Source: an uncultured Clostridia bacterium
Lineage (GTDB): Bacteria > Bacillota > Clostridia > RUG12999
NCBI GenBank assembly: GCA_934792465.1
Contig: CAKVOK010000013.1
Span: 1 to 64,000, forward strand
DNA: 64,000 nucleotides
Reading direction: 5' to 3'
How positions within the stretch are numbered: the stretch's first letter is position 1; every line of letters starts with the position of its first letter. Below the pieces are notes generated by a model. It ran no database searches. It was not told where the DNA came from and saw only the letters and a program-made list of their open reading frames with translations. This document shows positions 10,101 through 18,696 of this stretch, in pieces. Made by a program: the position numbers and the translations under genes.

Positions 10101-11303
10101 CTACGGTATTTCCGCCAAAATACTGCTTTCCCCGTTTGTCACGCATATGCGCAGTTCTGCAGTTGAAAAATCTATATCGTTAGGTACCTGCAGCTTTGCC
10201 CGAATTTCCTTTTTATCCGTTCCGTTCACCGTCACCGTCGATATTCCGAGCGCTTTCATCATGTTTTTATTATTATACAGTGCAAATACAAGCGTTACCG
10301 GCATACTGCCGTTTGCCAAGCCCGTAACCTCCGTCTTTGCGCAGATATATTCGCCGGCACGCAGATTTCTTGCTTCAACCGCTCCGCCGTTCTCGTATTC
10401 GGCACGTGTACCGCTTATCCGAAAGCTTCTGACATATATTTTTTTCGTAACGGTTGTTACCGCTCCGTCATTGTCCCCGGCACTTATCGTAACGGTATGT
10501 TCGCCCTCGTTCATCACGGTTGCAGACACCGAAATACTGTATACATCTCCCGATTTGGTATATTTATATTCCTTGTTATCAAATATGAACTTCACCTTTT
10601 CGACCGTTCCGTCATCCGTTATTCTCGCCGAAACCGTCATACTCTCATTCGGAACGGCATTGTCGCCGCTCGGACTTTCAATGCTTATTCTCGGTTTTTC
10701 GTTTGCATCGTATTCTATCCAAAGCAATGCGGACGACGGTGTAAACACCACCGAGCCGCCCCAGCCGGCATAAAACATTACCGAAAACGAGGTTTGCCCC
10801 TCTCCGGCTTTATTTTTAACATATGACGTAACGTCCAAAGCAATATTATAGTCCTCCGGCACTTCCGGGTAGTCCGTCAGCGGCGGACTGTCTTTTTGAT
10901 ACGTTCTCGACGTTATCAAATCACCTGCGGCAATCCTGTCCGGCGTTCCGTCCGTATATGTCAGCGTTAAGTCATTCCCCGGTACGTCGTATACGGTATA
11001 CGGCTTATGTGCCGAGGATTTCCAGATAAACGCCGCCGATTTTATATCACGGTTTGCATATTCCGATATATCATATTTAAAGAATGCCGGCTGCAAATAT
11101 TCGGTCTGCGGGTCGTCGCTCTGTATTACGTTTAAACAGATATTGTCTGCCGCTTTGTATACGTCCTTATCCTTTTTAAACGATTTGTTCACTACGGACT
11201 CCGCAGCTCCTATAACCGCATATTTGTTGCCCGCCGCCCGTGAAACCCACGGGCAGCAGACAAGCATGATACATATTATCAGAACAAGGTTTAGCTTTTT
11301 CAT
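10101..11303 (-). CDS. Secreted single-DNRLRE-module protein with Ig-like domain
   Basis: The start is taken as the ATG at 11303 (MKKLNLVLIICIMLVCC...). It gives a proper signal peptide and has AAGGTGA upstream, whereas a start eight codons earlier would overlap the previous gene. The product of about 400 residues has one DNRLRE-like module (VYDVPGNDLTLTY near residue 110), an Ig-like domain (about 215-300) and the shared C-terminal beta module. It resembles a one-module version of its upstream neighbour and probably arose by duplication. Its likely role is extracellular glycan binding or assembly. It has no anchor of its own and no catalytic motif. Confidence 0.72.
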   Translation of the reverse strand: MKKLNLVLIICIMLVCCPWVSRAAGNKYAVIGAAESVVNKSFKKDKDVYKAADNICLNVIQSDDPQTEYLQPAFFKYDISEYANRDIKSAAFIWKSSAHKPYTVYDVPGNDLTLTYTDGTPDRIAAGDLITSRTYQKDSPPLTDYPEVPEDYNIALDVTSYVKNKAGEGQTSFSVMFYAGWGGSVVFTPSSALLWIEYDANEKPRISIESPSGDNAVPNESMTVSARITDDGTVEKVKFIFDNKEYKYTKSGDVYSISVSATVMNEGEHTVTISAGDNDGAVTTVTKKIYVRSFRISGTRAEYENGGAVEARNLRAGEYICAKTEVTGLANGSMPVTLVFALYNNKNMMKALGISTVTVNGTDKKEIRAKLQVPNDIDFSTAELRICVTNGESSILAEIP

Positions 11304-11313
11304 AAAATTCACC

Positions 11314-14193
11314 TTACTTAAGCTCAAGAGGTTCAGCGAGCAGATTCAGCGTTGAAAAACCGTCTATTATATATGCCTTAACTCTTGCGTTCAGGAGATT
11401 TATATCGGGTATAACAAGCTGTGCCGAAATATCCTTGCTTTCTCCCTCCGCTATATTCGTTTTTGCGAATTTTATTTCTCTCGCCGTATTGTTTGCATCA
11501 TACAGCACAATCATAACCGTAACACTTATACCGTCTTGCTTTGCCGAGGAAATATTCGTTTTTATCTCCACCGTTTCGCCGGCTTTGATTGCCGGTTCTG
11601 CACCTGCTCCGTTCGTAAGCTGCGCCGAATTTACCGAATATTCGCCGACATACAGATTCTTTTCCAGTATGCGTGTGCCGCCTATCCAGTCGGATGCCGT
11701 TATTTTCAGCGTATGAGTACCTTTTGTGACCGCAGCTGCCGGTATTAATGCTTTATACAATTCCCCCTCGTTTGAGACCGCATATTCTTTATCATCAAAA
11801 TATACGTGCATTTCTGCGAGTTCCGGGCTGTCCTCGTCCGTCACGGTAAATTCTACCTCTATTTCCTTATCCGAAAGCACCGCCGAAGCCGTCGGATTTG
11901 CGAGATTTATTTTCGGCAGCTTATTCGCCTTGTAAGTTACGTAAATCATAGGTTTTCTGTCTGCCGAGCCGAGGTTTCTCTGTCCGTCGTTTTCCTGGCG
12001 CATAAGATAACCGGTAACCGCATTTCCGCTTTTCAGCTCTTCAAGTGCCGCCGAAGTAATATCGAATGCAACCTTATAATTCTCATCGGCTATTTCGTAG
12101 CCGCCCTCTTTGAGCGTTCTTCCGTTCCAGTTTGATGAAGCGGAATATTTTGAATCGTATGCCGAAGCCGTCTTATCGAACGTTGTCGTGTCCGAATCCC
12201 ATGCGTTATTATCATATATTTTATGAAGCATTACATTGTAATTCCCGTATTGACTGCCCCAACCGGTTACAATCTCCACTTTCTGAATATCGTAGTCGGC
12301 AACCTCCGACAAATCCGCCTTCACAAGCACAGCCGAACCATAACCGCTGCTTGTTTTATCTCCCTGAACAGTATATTTACCAAGACTGCCAACCTGCGCA
12401 ACGTCTTTCGCCGCAACAAGCTTGTGCATTATTCTGTCGTCCTGCTTTACGACATAAAACGTGCGTTCCGCTTCGGCAGTCTTAATGCCGTTCACACCGT
12501 CGTAGCCGTTGTCCTCGGCTACAGCTTTCAGCGTATATGTGCCTATATCAATATCGTTCACGTTAATCTGTGCCGTACATACGTTTTCGTTACGTTCGGT
12601 TTCTATCTCCCGTCCGTTCAGATACAGCGCAACATTTATCTCGCCGTCGTCCTCTGCCGTAAATCTGACGGGAATATATTCGTCCCTGTCTTTTACGAAC
12701 GCCGTTTCGTCCGCCGGTTCTTCAAACGCCACTGTCGGCGCTTTGTTCTTGCCGGCATATTCTACGCATATCGCAAAATCTCTCGCAAATTCGTATTCCG
12801 CATCATTATCCGAAGTGAATACTCTGAACGCAAGCGTTCCTCTCTCCAATGCTTTTTTCGCATACTCGGTTATATCCGTGCCGAAATTGTAATTATCTAT
12901 TCCGAGTCCGGCATTGTCAAGGTATATATCCGCTTCGGGGTCTGTAATATTATAATCTTCTTTTTTCAGCGGTTCAAGCACCGAAAGGTCTGCATATGCG
13001 AACGGTGTTTTTTCGTATACCGGAGCCGTTTCGTAGCTGTCCGATTTCGCAAGCTCTTCCGTCAGCATATTAAATTCGAGCTTTGCCCCGAGTGCGTCCG
13101 CCTTGGCATTGCCCACTATCCAGGCTTTCTTTATATCATATCCGGCATTCGCAATCGCCGAGAAATCGTAGCTGTAATAAAGCGTTCTTTCAAAGGCTCT
13201 CGAAGAAATAACCGGTGTACCGCCAAGCGGTGTGCTTAATCCTTTTTCCAGATTTACCGCCGTCTGCGAAGTTATTACATCATTTTTCTTGATAAGCTCC
13301 ACGGCTTCAACCTCGAAGGCTGCTTCGCCCTCCGCTCCGGATTTTGCCTTTGCTGCAGCACGAAGCGTATGCGTTCCCATACCTGTTACCCTCACGCTTG
13401 CCGTGAAGCTGCCGTCGTCGTTTTTAACGGCTTTTGCAAGCTCCGTATTATTTTCATATATCTTTACTTCCGCCGTATTTTCCGGGTCGTCCGTCTGCAC
13501 CGTTACGTTAAACGGAACATTTTCGTATACTCTCGTATTTATTTCACTGTCCGAATTAACCGCCGTAATATTTACGACCGGTTTTTTTGAAGCCTTAACC
13601 CAAAGCTTCGCCGGGTTGCTGCAAAATACGCCGGAGCCGCCCCACGGCGTATATACCATTACGGTAACCGCTCCGCTGTTCATATTGTCTTTCACATACT
13701 GTGTAATGTCAAATTTAATATTCCATTTTGACGGTATGCCTTCATATCCCGTAAGCGGGGACTCTCCGTTGTATCTGGTCGAAGCTATTATATTCGTCAC
13801 TTTGAGCCTGTCGGGAGTTTTTCCGTCCGAATATGTCAATGTCAAATCGTTGCTCGGAACACCGTATACATCATATTTCTTGTTCGTTGCTACGAGCCAC
13901 ACAAGCTGCGCTTCTATTATATCGTAGCCGTCCGCATAATCCGAAAGGTCGAATTTGAAGAAAGCCGGCTGCGCATACATAGTTCTTGCGTCATTTGCCT
14001 GATTATTATTTAAGACAGAATAATTATCTGCTGAGATATACGGGTTTAAATCGCTTACAAACATCGCATTTTTAATCGTTTCGCTTGCGTCTATAACCCT
14101 AATATCTGCCGTATCGTCCGCAAAAACACTTCCGATACCGCAAATACAGCTGAAAAACAGGCATACAGCCAAAATCAAACTACTGCGTTTCAT
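11314..14193 (-). CDS. Secreted protein with three DNRLRE/CBM96-like modules
   Basis: The start is taken as the ATG at 14193 (MKRSSLILAVCLFF...). It gives a clean signal peptide and lies 7 nt after GGAGA; the nine-codon extension upstream is part of the structured leader. Three DNRLRE-like modules (about 35-205, 310-490 and 590-770) alternate with Ig-like domains (about 210-300, 495-580 and 775-860). The shared C-terminal beta module follows. The first module carries VYGVPSNDLTLTY, close to the equivalent segment in the 10101-11303 protein. There is no SLH domain. It is probably a multivalent surface glycan-binding or structural protein. The gene ends 10 bp before the next start, and its mRNA has a special leader (see 14194-14273). 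Confidence 0.74.
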   Translation of the reverse strand: MKRSSLILAVCLFFSCICGIGSVFADDTADIRVIDASETIKNAMFVSDLNPYISADNYSVLNNNQANDARTMYAQPAFFKFDLSDYADGYDIIEAQLVWLVATNKKYDVYGVPSNDLTLTYSDGKTPDRLKVTNIIASTRYNGESPLTGYEGIPSKWNIKFDITQYVKDNMNSGAVTVMVYTPWGGSGVFCSNPAKLWVKASKKPVVNITAVNSDSEINTRVYENVPFNVTVQTDDPENTAEVKIYENNTELAKAVKNDDGSFTASVRVTGMGTHTLRAAAKAKSGAEGEAAFEVEAVELIKKNDVITSQTAVNLEKGLSTPLGGTPVISSRAFERTLYYSYDFSAIANAGYDIKKAWIVGNAKADALGAKLEFNMLTEELAKSDSYETAPVYEKTPFAYADLSVLEPLKKEDYNITDPEADIYLDNAGLGIDNYNFGTDITEYAKKALERGTLAFRVFTSDNDAEYEFARDFAICVEYAGKNKAPTVAFEEPADETAFVKDRDEYIPVRFTAEDDGEINVALYLNGREIETERNENVCTAQINVNDIDIGTYTLKAVAEDNGYDGVNGIKTAEAERTFYVVKQDDRIMHKLVAAKDVAQVGSLGKYTVQGDKTSSGYGSAVLVKADLSEVADYDIQKVEIVTGWGSQYGNYNVMLHKIYDNNAWDSDTTTFDKTASAYDSKYSASSNWNGRTLKEGGYEIADENYKVAFDITSAALEELKSGNAVTGYLMRQENDGQRNLGSADRKPMIYVTYKANKLPKINLANPTASAVLSDKEIEVEFTVTDEDSPELAEMHVYFDDKEYAVSNEGELYKALIPAAAVTKGTHTLKITASDWIGGTRILEKNLYVGEYSVNSAQLTNGAGAEPAIKAGETVEIKTNISSAKQDGISVTVMIVLYDANNTAREIKFAKTNIAEGESKDISAQLVIPDINLLNARVKAYIIDGFSTLNLLAEPLELK

Positions 14194-14273
14194 AAAAATC
14201 TCCATTCCGCCGCCCTGCATTAGCTAATAATTAAGTTGTAATCTCCTATGCAGGGCAAGGAATATAGGAGATT
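14194..14273 (-). promoter_or_regulatory. Structured leader repeat (hairpin plus possible pseudoknot) over the ribosome binding site
   Basis: On the minus strand AATCTCCTAT (14273-14264) pairs perfectly with ATAGGAGATT (14249-14240). The loop contains GCCCTGC (14256-14250), which is complementary to GCAGGGC (14218-14212) just before the ribosome binding site. The SD segment GGAGATT (14203-14197) repeats the second hairpin arm, so the first arm could pair with either one. The same design is present before dapL (47920-47998), and a degenerate form lies before ptsH. The arrangement suggests a translational switch, but no ligand or factor is known. Confidence 0.6.
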
Positions 14274-14281
14274 TTTTCACC

Positions 14282-16969
14282 TTATTTTTTATGTCTGAAA
14301 TAGCAGTTTCTTCTGTCGTGTCCGTATTCACGCTGTGCGATAAGTCTGTCCGCACCGTCACCCGCCGAAGAATAATCTCTTACGGTATCGGCACTCGGCA
14401 CGCTGACTTTCAGCTTTCCGCCGCTCGTCACTTCATAAACACCGCCGCCGTTGTACGCATAATAAATAAGGTATGTCGTAAGCTGTTCGTCCTTTTGCGC
14501 ATATGTCATATTATTATAATCCAGACCCTTTGCGCCCACTCTCGCATATGTATCTTCAAGTTCATACACAACACCCGTGGAAAGCGCCCAATGTCCGTCA
14601 TTATATTTGCTGTCATACAAAAATTCATCATTTTCGTAATCATATATGCGATAAAGATTCGTATAGCCCTTATCCTGGTTCAGATGAACATTCAGATAAC
14701 CCTTTTTATCGGTCTTGATATAGAATGCATCGCCGCATTTCAATTTAGCCAAATCCGGTATTTTATCCTCGTCCGCAACGTCAACAAGTGCGGTTGTCTT
14801 TGACTGACCGTCGTAATAAGTTATAACGCCTACCGGCTCACCGTCCGAATCCAGTTCGTGCGTATATTTTTCAAATACGCAGAAATAGCTCGTATTCGGT
14901 ATCTCGGCGCCGCCGCCCGAACCCTCTATATCGGCTTTTTTCATGACAAGCACGTTTACCTTTACGGTGTCCGTACCTACCGAATATATATCAGCCGCAC
15001 AGCTTGCATCGTCGCTCAATGTGCTTGGCGTATATACCGTAACATCGTCTGCGGATTCCACCGTATCGTCCAATCCGTAAAGAGTCCCGGACGAAGTATT
15101 CAGATAGAATTTGCTTCCGATTCTTCCGGAATTTTTCCAGCCGAGAGCGGCATTTGTCATATCCCAGCGTTTAACCAGTGTATTATCTGCCGATTCACGG
15201 TTCGAAACCGTCGGTGTATCAATTTTATATACGTTTCCATTGTCGTTTGTCCAGTAACGGATAACGGTTACAACCGCCTCCTTATTATCGGGGTTCAGTG
15301 TTTTCTTGATTTTTTCCGCTTCTTTATACGAAATTCCGTCTATCTCAACGGGCTTTTCAAGCTTAAATGTAAGCGACTTGTCCTCATCGGAGGACATCAC
15401 CGAAATGCCGAGAGCATCGCTCAGCTCCGATTCGCTTTTTACTTTCATCAGCAAGCCGAATTTTCCGCCGCCCAAAGATGCCGTTTCAAAATTTGCAATA
15501 TTTCCGTACGCATTCAGATAGAATACACCTTCCGAACCGGGCAGAATTCCCGTCCCCTCTTTGAGGTATTCCGTACTTATCTTATATTCTTTGCCGTTTA
15601 TCGTCACCGTGTCGCCGTCCTCAACGGCTGCCGCACGGCCTTCTGTAATGTCGTCGCTGTACAGTATATCCGCATACAGCTTATCCAAAGACCTCGCCGC
15701 CATTAGGCTTACGCCTGCCGAAATATCCGAAAGCGTATACGATTTTCCGTAATTGTCCGAAATTTGCCACTTTACATTATCGTCAAGCACAAGCGAATCG
15801 CCATTGTTATACTTGCCGTAAATCGTTTCTTCATCCTTGTTTACGGCGTCAACAAAATAGTTTTCATAGCTCTTTATGCTTACAACATCATAATTATCAT
15901 CATCGTTGTTGTCGATAAATTCAACCTTGCCCTCCGAAATATCCGTTATCAGCTCCTTGCTGTACTGCGTTGCATAGTCGAGTACTTTACCGTTGTAAAT
16001 ATATGTCACCGAAGAATCCAAATCTATGCTCTTGTCTTTATCCGTTTCTTCGTCCGTATACTCTATGCTGCCTGCCGACACACCCGTAATTTCTTCCGAA
16101 TCTACCGCTGCAACCTTGTTTCTGTATTTTGCAACAAACACAATATCGTTGTAATCGGATTCGCTGTTGTAATAGCAGTTTACTCTGTAACCGAGCAAAT
16201 CCCTGTATTTTTCCGGATTGTCGCATCTGAATGTCGTATCGCCCACAACAATTCTGTTTGTGCTGCATTTACCGCCGTAGGTCAGTGCGCTTACATCCGT
16301 AGCGTTTACAGTGCCGCATTCAAGCTCAACATCGAAATTTTGTTTAAGAATCGTCAGCTTGTTATCCGTCGAATATGAAATATCATCGCCGAATTTCGTC
16401 TGTTCCAGCATAGACGCCGTAAGCGCCTTAAACAGGATTTTCACAGCCTGTCTGTAGGTTATGCCCTTGCCTCCGCCTATACCGCCGAGTCCGAATCCCG
16501 CACTTCTCGAAACGTCTGCGAAACCTACCGGATAACCTCCGCTGATAAGCGCATATGCTTTATATCCGAGCATAACTCCCGTTATTTTTATCGCTTCGTT
16601 ATACGTTATTATATCATAAGGCCGGAAACTGTCGCCGATACCGCCGTCTATAAGACCTGCGGCATATGCGTCATCTATATCCGAATAATATTCGCTGCCC
16701 GCATTTACGTCCCAAAAAGGTGCCGTACCCGTGCCCATGCCTTCCGCTTTCGCTATTCTGTTCGCTATTTTTACAAATGCGGCTCTTGAAATTTCAAAAT
16801 CCTTGTTATATGAAAACATATCGTCGTCCGTCAGGAATCCGAGAGTTGTCATAAGTCCCGTTTTCTCGGCGGAACTGTCGTCATTTGCTTCCTTAATCGT
16901 TGCGGTACTTCCCGGCATTGCCGAAAAAGCCAGCGTAAACGCAAGAAGAATTAAAATAATTTTTTTCAT
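14282..16969 (-). CDS. Exported protein with N-terminal SLH domains
   Basis: The 895-residue protein has a signal peptide (about 1-23). N-terminal S-layer homology repeats (about 35-210) include FWDVNAGSEYYSDIDDAYAA and GDSFRPYDIITYNEAIKI, which would bind it to pyruvylated cell-wall polymer. The rest (about 215-870) is a long beta-rich region with VTINGKEYKI-type beta strands and Asp-rich stretches, and no recognised catalytic family. The start is supported by GGGAGG, which lies within the last codons of the upstream gene; the stop and start are 1 nt apart, indicating translational coupling. The final 25 residues are unusually basic (DRLIAQREYGHDRRNCYFRHKK) and may reflect a late frameshift. 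It is probably an S-layer or surface scaffold protein. Confidence 0.75.
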   Translation of the reverse strand: MKKIILILLAFTLAFSAMPGSTATIKEANDDSSAEKTGLMTTLGFLTDDDMFSYNKDFEISRAAFVKIANRIAKAEGMGTGTAPFWDVNAGSEYYSDIDDAYAAGLIDGGIGDSFRPYDIITYNEAIKITGVMLGYKAYALISGGYPVGFADVSRSAGFGLGGIGGGKGITYRQAVKILFKALTASMLEQTKFGDDISYSTDNKLTILKQNFDVELECGTVNATDVSALTYGGKCSTNRIVVGDTTFRCDNPEKYRDLLGYRVNCYYNSESDYNDIVFVAKYRNKVAAVDSEEITGVSAGSIEYTDEETDKDKSIDLDSSVTYIYNGKVLDYATQYSKELITDISEGKVEFIDNNDDDNYDVVSIKSYENYFVDAVNKDEETIYGKYNNGDSLVLDDNVKWQISDNYGKSYTLSDISAGVSLMAARSLDKLYADILYSDDITEGRAAAVEDGDTVTINGKEYKISTEYLKEGTGILPGSEGVFYLNAYGNIANFETASLGGGKFGLLMKVKSESELSDALGISVMSSDEDKSLTFKLEKPVEIDGISYKEAEKIKKTLNPDNKEAVVTVIRYWTNDNGNVYKIDTPTVSNRESADNTLVKRWDMTNAALGWKNSGRIGSKFYLNTSSGTLYGLDDTVESADDVTVYTPSTLSDDASCAADIYSVGTDTVKVNVLVMKKADIEGSGGGAEIPNTSYFCVFEKYTHELDSDGEPVGVITYYDGQSKTTALVDVADEDKIPDLAKLKCGDAFYIKTDKKGYLNVHLNQDKGYTNLYRIYDYENDEFLYDSKYNDGHWALSTGVVYELEDTYARVGAKGLDYNNMTYAQKDEQLTTYLIYYAYNGGGVYEVTSGGKLKVSVPSADTVRDYSSAGDGADRLIAQREYGHDRRNCYFRHKK

Positions 16970-16970
16970 A

Positions 16971-18686
16971 TTAACCTCCCATTTTCTGCAAAACAGAGAA
17001 TATCATTTTCGCCGTTTCCGCACGTGTCGCATTCGCCTGCGGTCTGAAATCTCCGTTTTCCATACCGTTTATAACTCCGCCCCGATAAAGTGCTTCTATG
17101 CTTTCCTGTGCATAATCGGCAATATCCGCATAATCATTGAAACCGCTGTATTCACGTTCCGCCGGCAATGTCTGGCTTCTGAATTTCAAAATTCCGTACA
17201 ATATCTTCGCTGCGTCCTGGCGGCTTACGTTTGCTTCGCCGTTGAAATTGCCTGCTTCGTCGCCGTTTATTATTTCGTGCGACTGCGCCGTTGCAATCCA
17301 TCTATAGCACCAGTCGTTTTCCGCCACGTCCGCAAACGTGGATTTTGCACCGGAATCCGTTATCTTAAAGGCTTCGAGCGCCGCTTTCAGAAATTCCCGT
17401 CTTGTAATATTGTTGTCCGGCCTGAACGTGCCGTCCGCATATCCGTTCAGAACACCTCTCTTTTTCAGGCTCAATATACTTAAATATGCCCAATGTGATT
17501 CATCAACATCGCTGAAAGCCGTTTCCGAATCCTCTGACGGTTTTATATATCCCGTATTAATATCCACATTTACTTTTCCGCCGCCACCGGAACCGCCGGA
17601 GCTTCCTCCGCCCGAACCGCCGCTTGAACTGCCGCCGCTCTTCACTGCCGAATATATTGCGGACTCAAGTTCCGCAGCCGTTGAATAATTATTCCCTATG
17701 AGCTTTTCGTCTGCGGATTTTGTCGAACCGAGCGCAAAATATTCCGATGCCGTGATAAGTCCCGCCGATTTCGCACGTTTCAGTATGCCGTTTATCTCCG
17801 CGTAATTTTCGGCAAGATGAACACCCGTCAGGCACATTGCCGATTTATACGCTTTTTCAAAATCCGCATATGTTTCAAAAACCGATTTTCTTATTCTTTT
17901 GCCGACTTCCTCTTTGAATGTGTCATTCGCCTTCACCATATACGGATATTCTTCAAAGCCCGTAATTTCCAGTTCCTGCGCATAGCCGCTTAAAATTCCC
18001 GCTGTTTCCGCATCCGTTGCCGTGTTGCGCAGTTTCTGAACCGTGCTGTATTTGCCGACCGTCTTTATAAGCTCCGTAATGCCGTTTGCCTTGCCTGCCG
18101 AAATAACTCCGGCGGCAACCGCATCACCCATTATAGAATCATCGTAAAACACGGCGTTTATAAAATATTTGTCCTTTGCTTCCGTAATCATCTCACGAAC
18201 TTTTGCTTTATCTTGTGCGGCAATATACAAATTCATCGTTTCCAGATATTTTGAGCTTTCCTCTTTTGTTTCAAGGAAAAACCTCGTCTTTGCCGTATCT
18301 GCCGTACCGCTCTTAACCAATACGGTATATACTCCCGGTTTTCCCGCCGATACATAACCGGTGCTGTATGCGCCGCTTGGCGCAGTAACAACCTCAAAAT
18401 GGTCGAGCATAAGCTCCTGAACCTTTTCCGGCAGCTTATCAAAATCGCTGTTTCCGTCTATCGCATATTCCCGTTCGCCCTCGCCCAAATCCACCGTAAC
18501 GGACGGCTTTATAACCTCTATCGCCACGTCCGCACCGTTTTCGGCACTGCCCGAAATCGTAATTTCAGACAAAGCATAGTTCACATCTGCACTAACCGTT
18601 CCGGAGGCTGCGGCGGCAGCCGTCGGCATTAAAGCGGCGGCAGCTGCGGCAACAGTCAATATACTTAAAAATCTTTTCGTTTTCAT
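16971..18686 (-). CDS. SLH-anchored surface protein with Gly/Ser linker
   Basis: This 571-residue exported protein has a signal peptide rich in Ala (about 1-26). A small beta domain (about 30-140) shares the pattern of the beta domain at about 300-400 of the Asp-box protein at 6505. A mainly helical region (about 145-350) and a Gly/Ser linker (about 352-372) follow. Three C-terminal SLH repeats begin at FSDVDESHWAYLSI, FADVAENDWCYRWI and FNDYADIADYAQESI, with GYADGTFRPDNNITRREF as the clearest signature. It is probably a cell-wall-anchored adaptor of the glycan machinery. Its last codons (Met-Gly-Gly) contain the ribosome binding site of the following gene. No enzymatic motif is visible. Confidence 0.8.
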   Translation of the reverse strand: MKTKRFLSILTVAAAAAALMPTAAAAASGTVSADVNYALSEITISGSAENGADVAIEVIKPSVTVDLGEGEREYAIDGNSDFDKLPEKVQELMLDHFEVVTAPSGAYSTGYVSAGKPGVYTVLVKSGTADTAKTRFFLETKEESSKYLETMNLYIAAQDKAKVREMITEAKDKYFINAVFYDDSIMGDAVAAGVISAGKANGITELIKTVGKYSTVQKLRNTATDAETAGILSGYAQELEITGFEEYPYMVKANDTFKEEVGKRIRKSVFETYADFEKAYKSAMCLTGVHLAENYAEINGILKRAKSAGLITASEYFALGSTKSADEKLIGNNYSTAAELESAIYSAVKSGGSSSGGSGGGSSGGSGGGGKVNVDINTGYIKPSEDSETAFSDVDESHWAYLSILSLKKRGVLNGYADGTFRPDNNITRREFLKAALEAFKITDSGAKSTFADVAENDWCYRWIATAQSHEIINGDEAGNFNGEANVSRQDAAKILYGILKFRSQTLPAEREYSGFNDYADIADYAQESIEALYRGGVINGMENGDFRPQANATRAETAKMIFSVLQKMGG

Positions 18687-18696
18687 ACTTTTCCCC

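Noticed and set aside
14194..14220. N-terminal extension starting MQGGGMEIF on the 968-residue frame
   Set aside because: The same GCAGGGCGGCGG segment precedes dapL and ptsH, so it is leader RNA; the signal peptide begins at the ATG at 14193.
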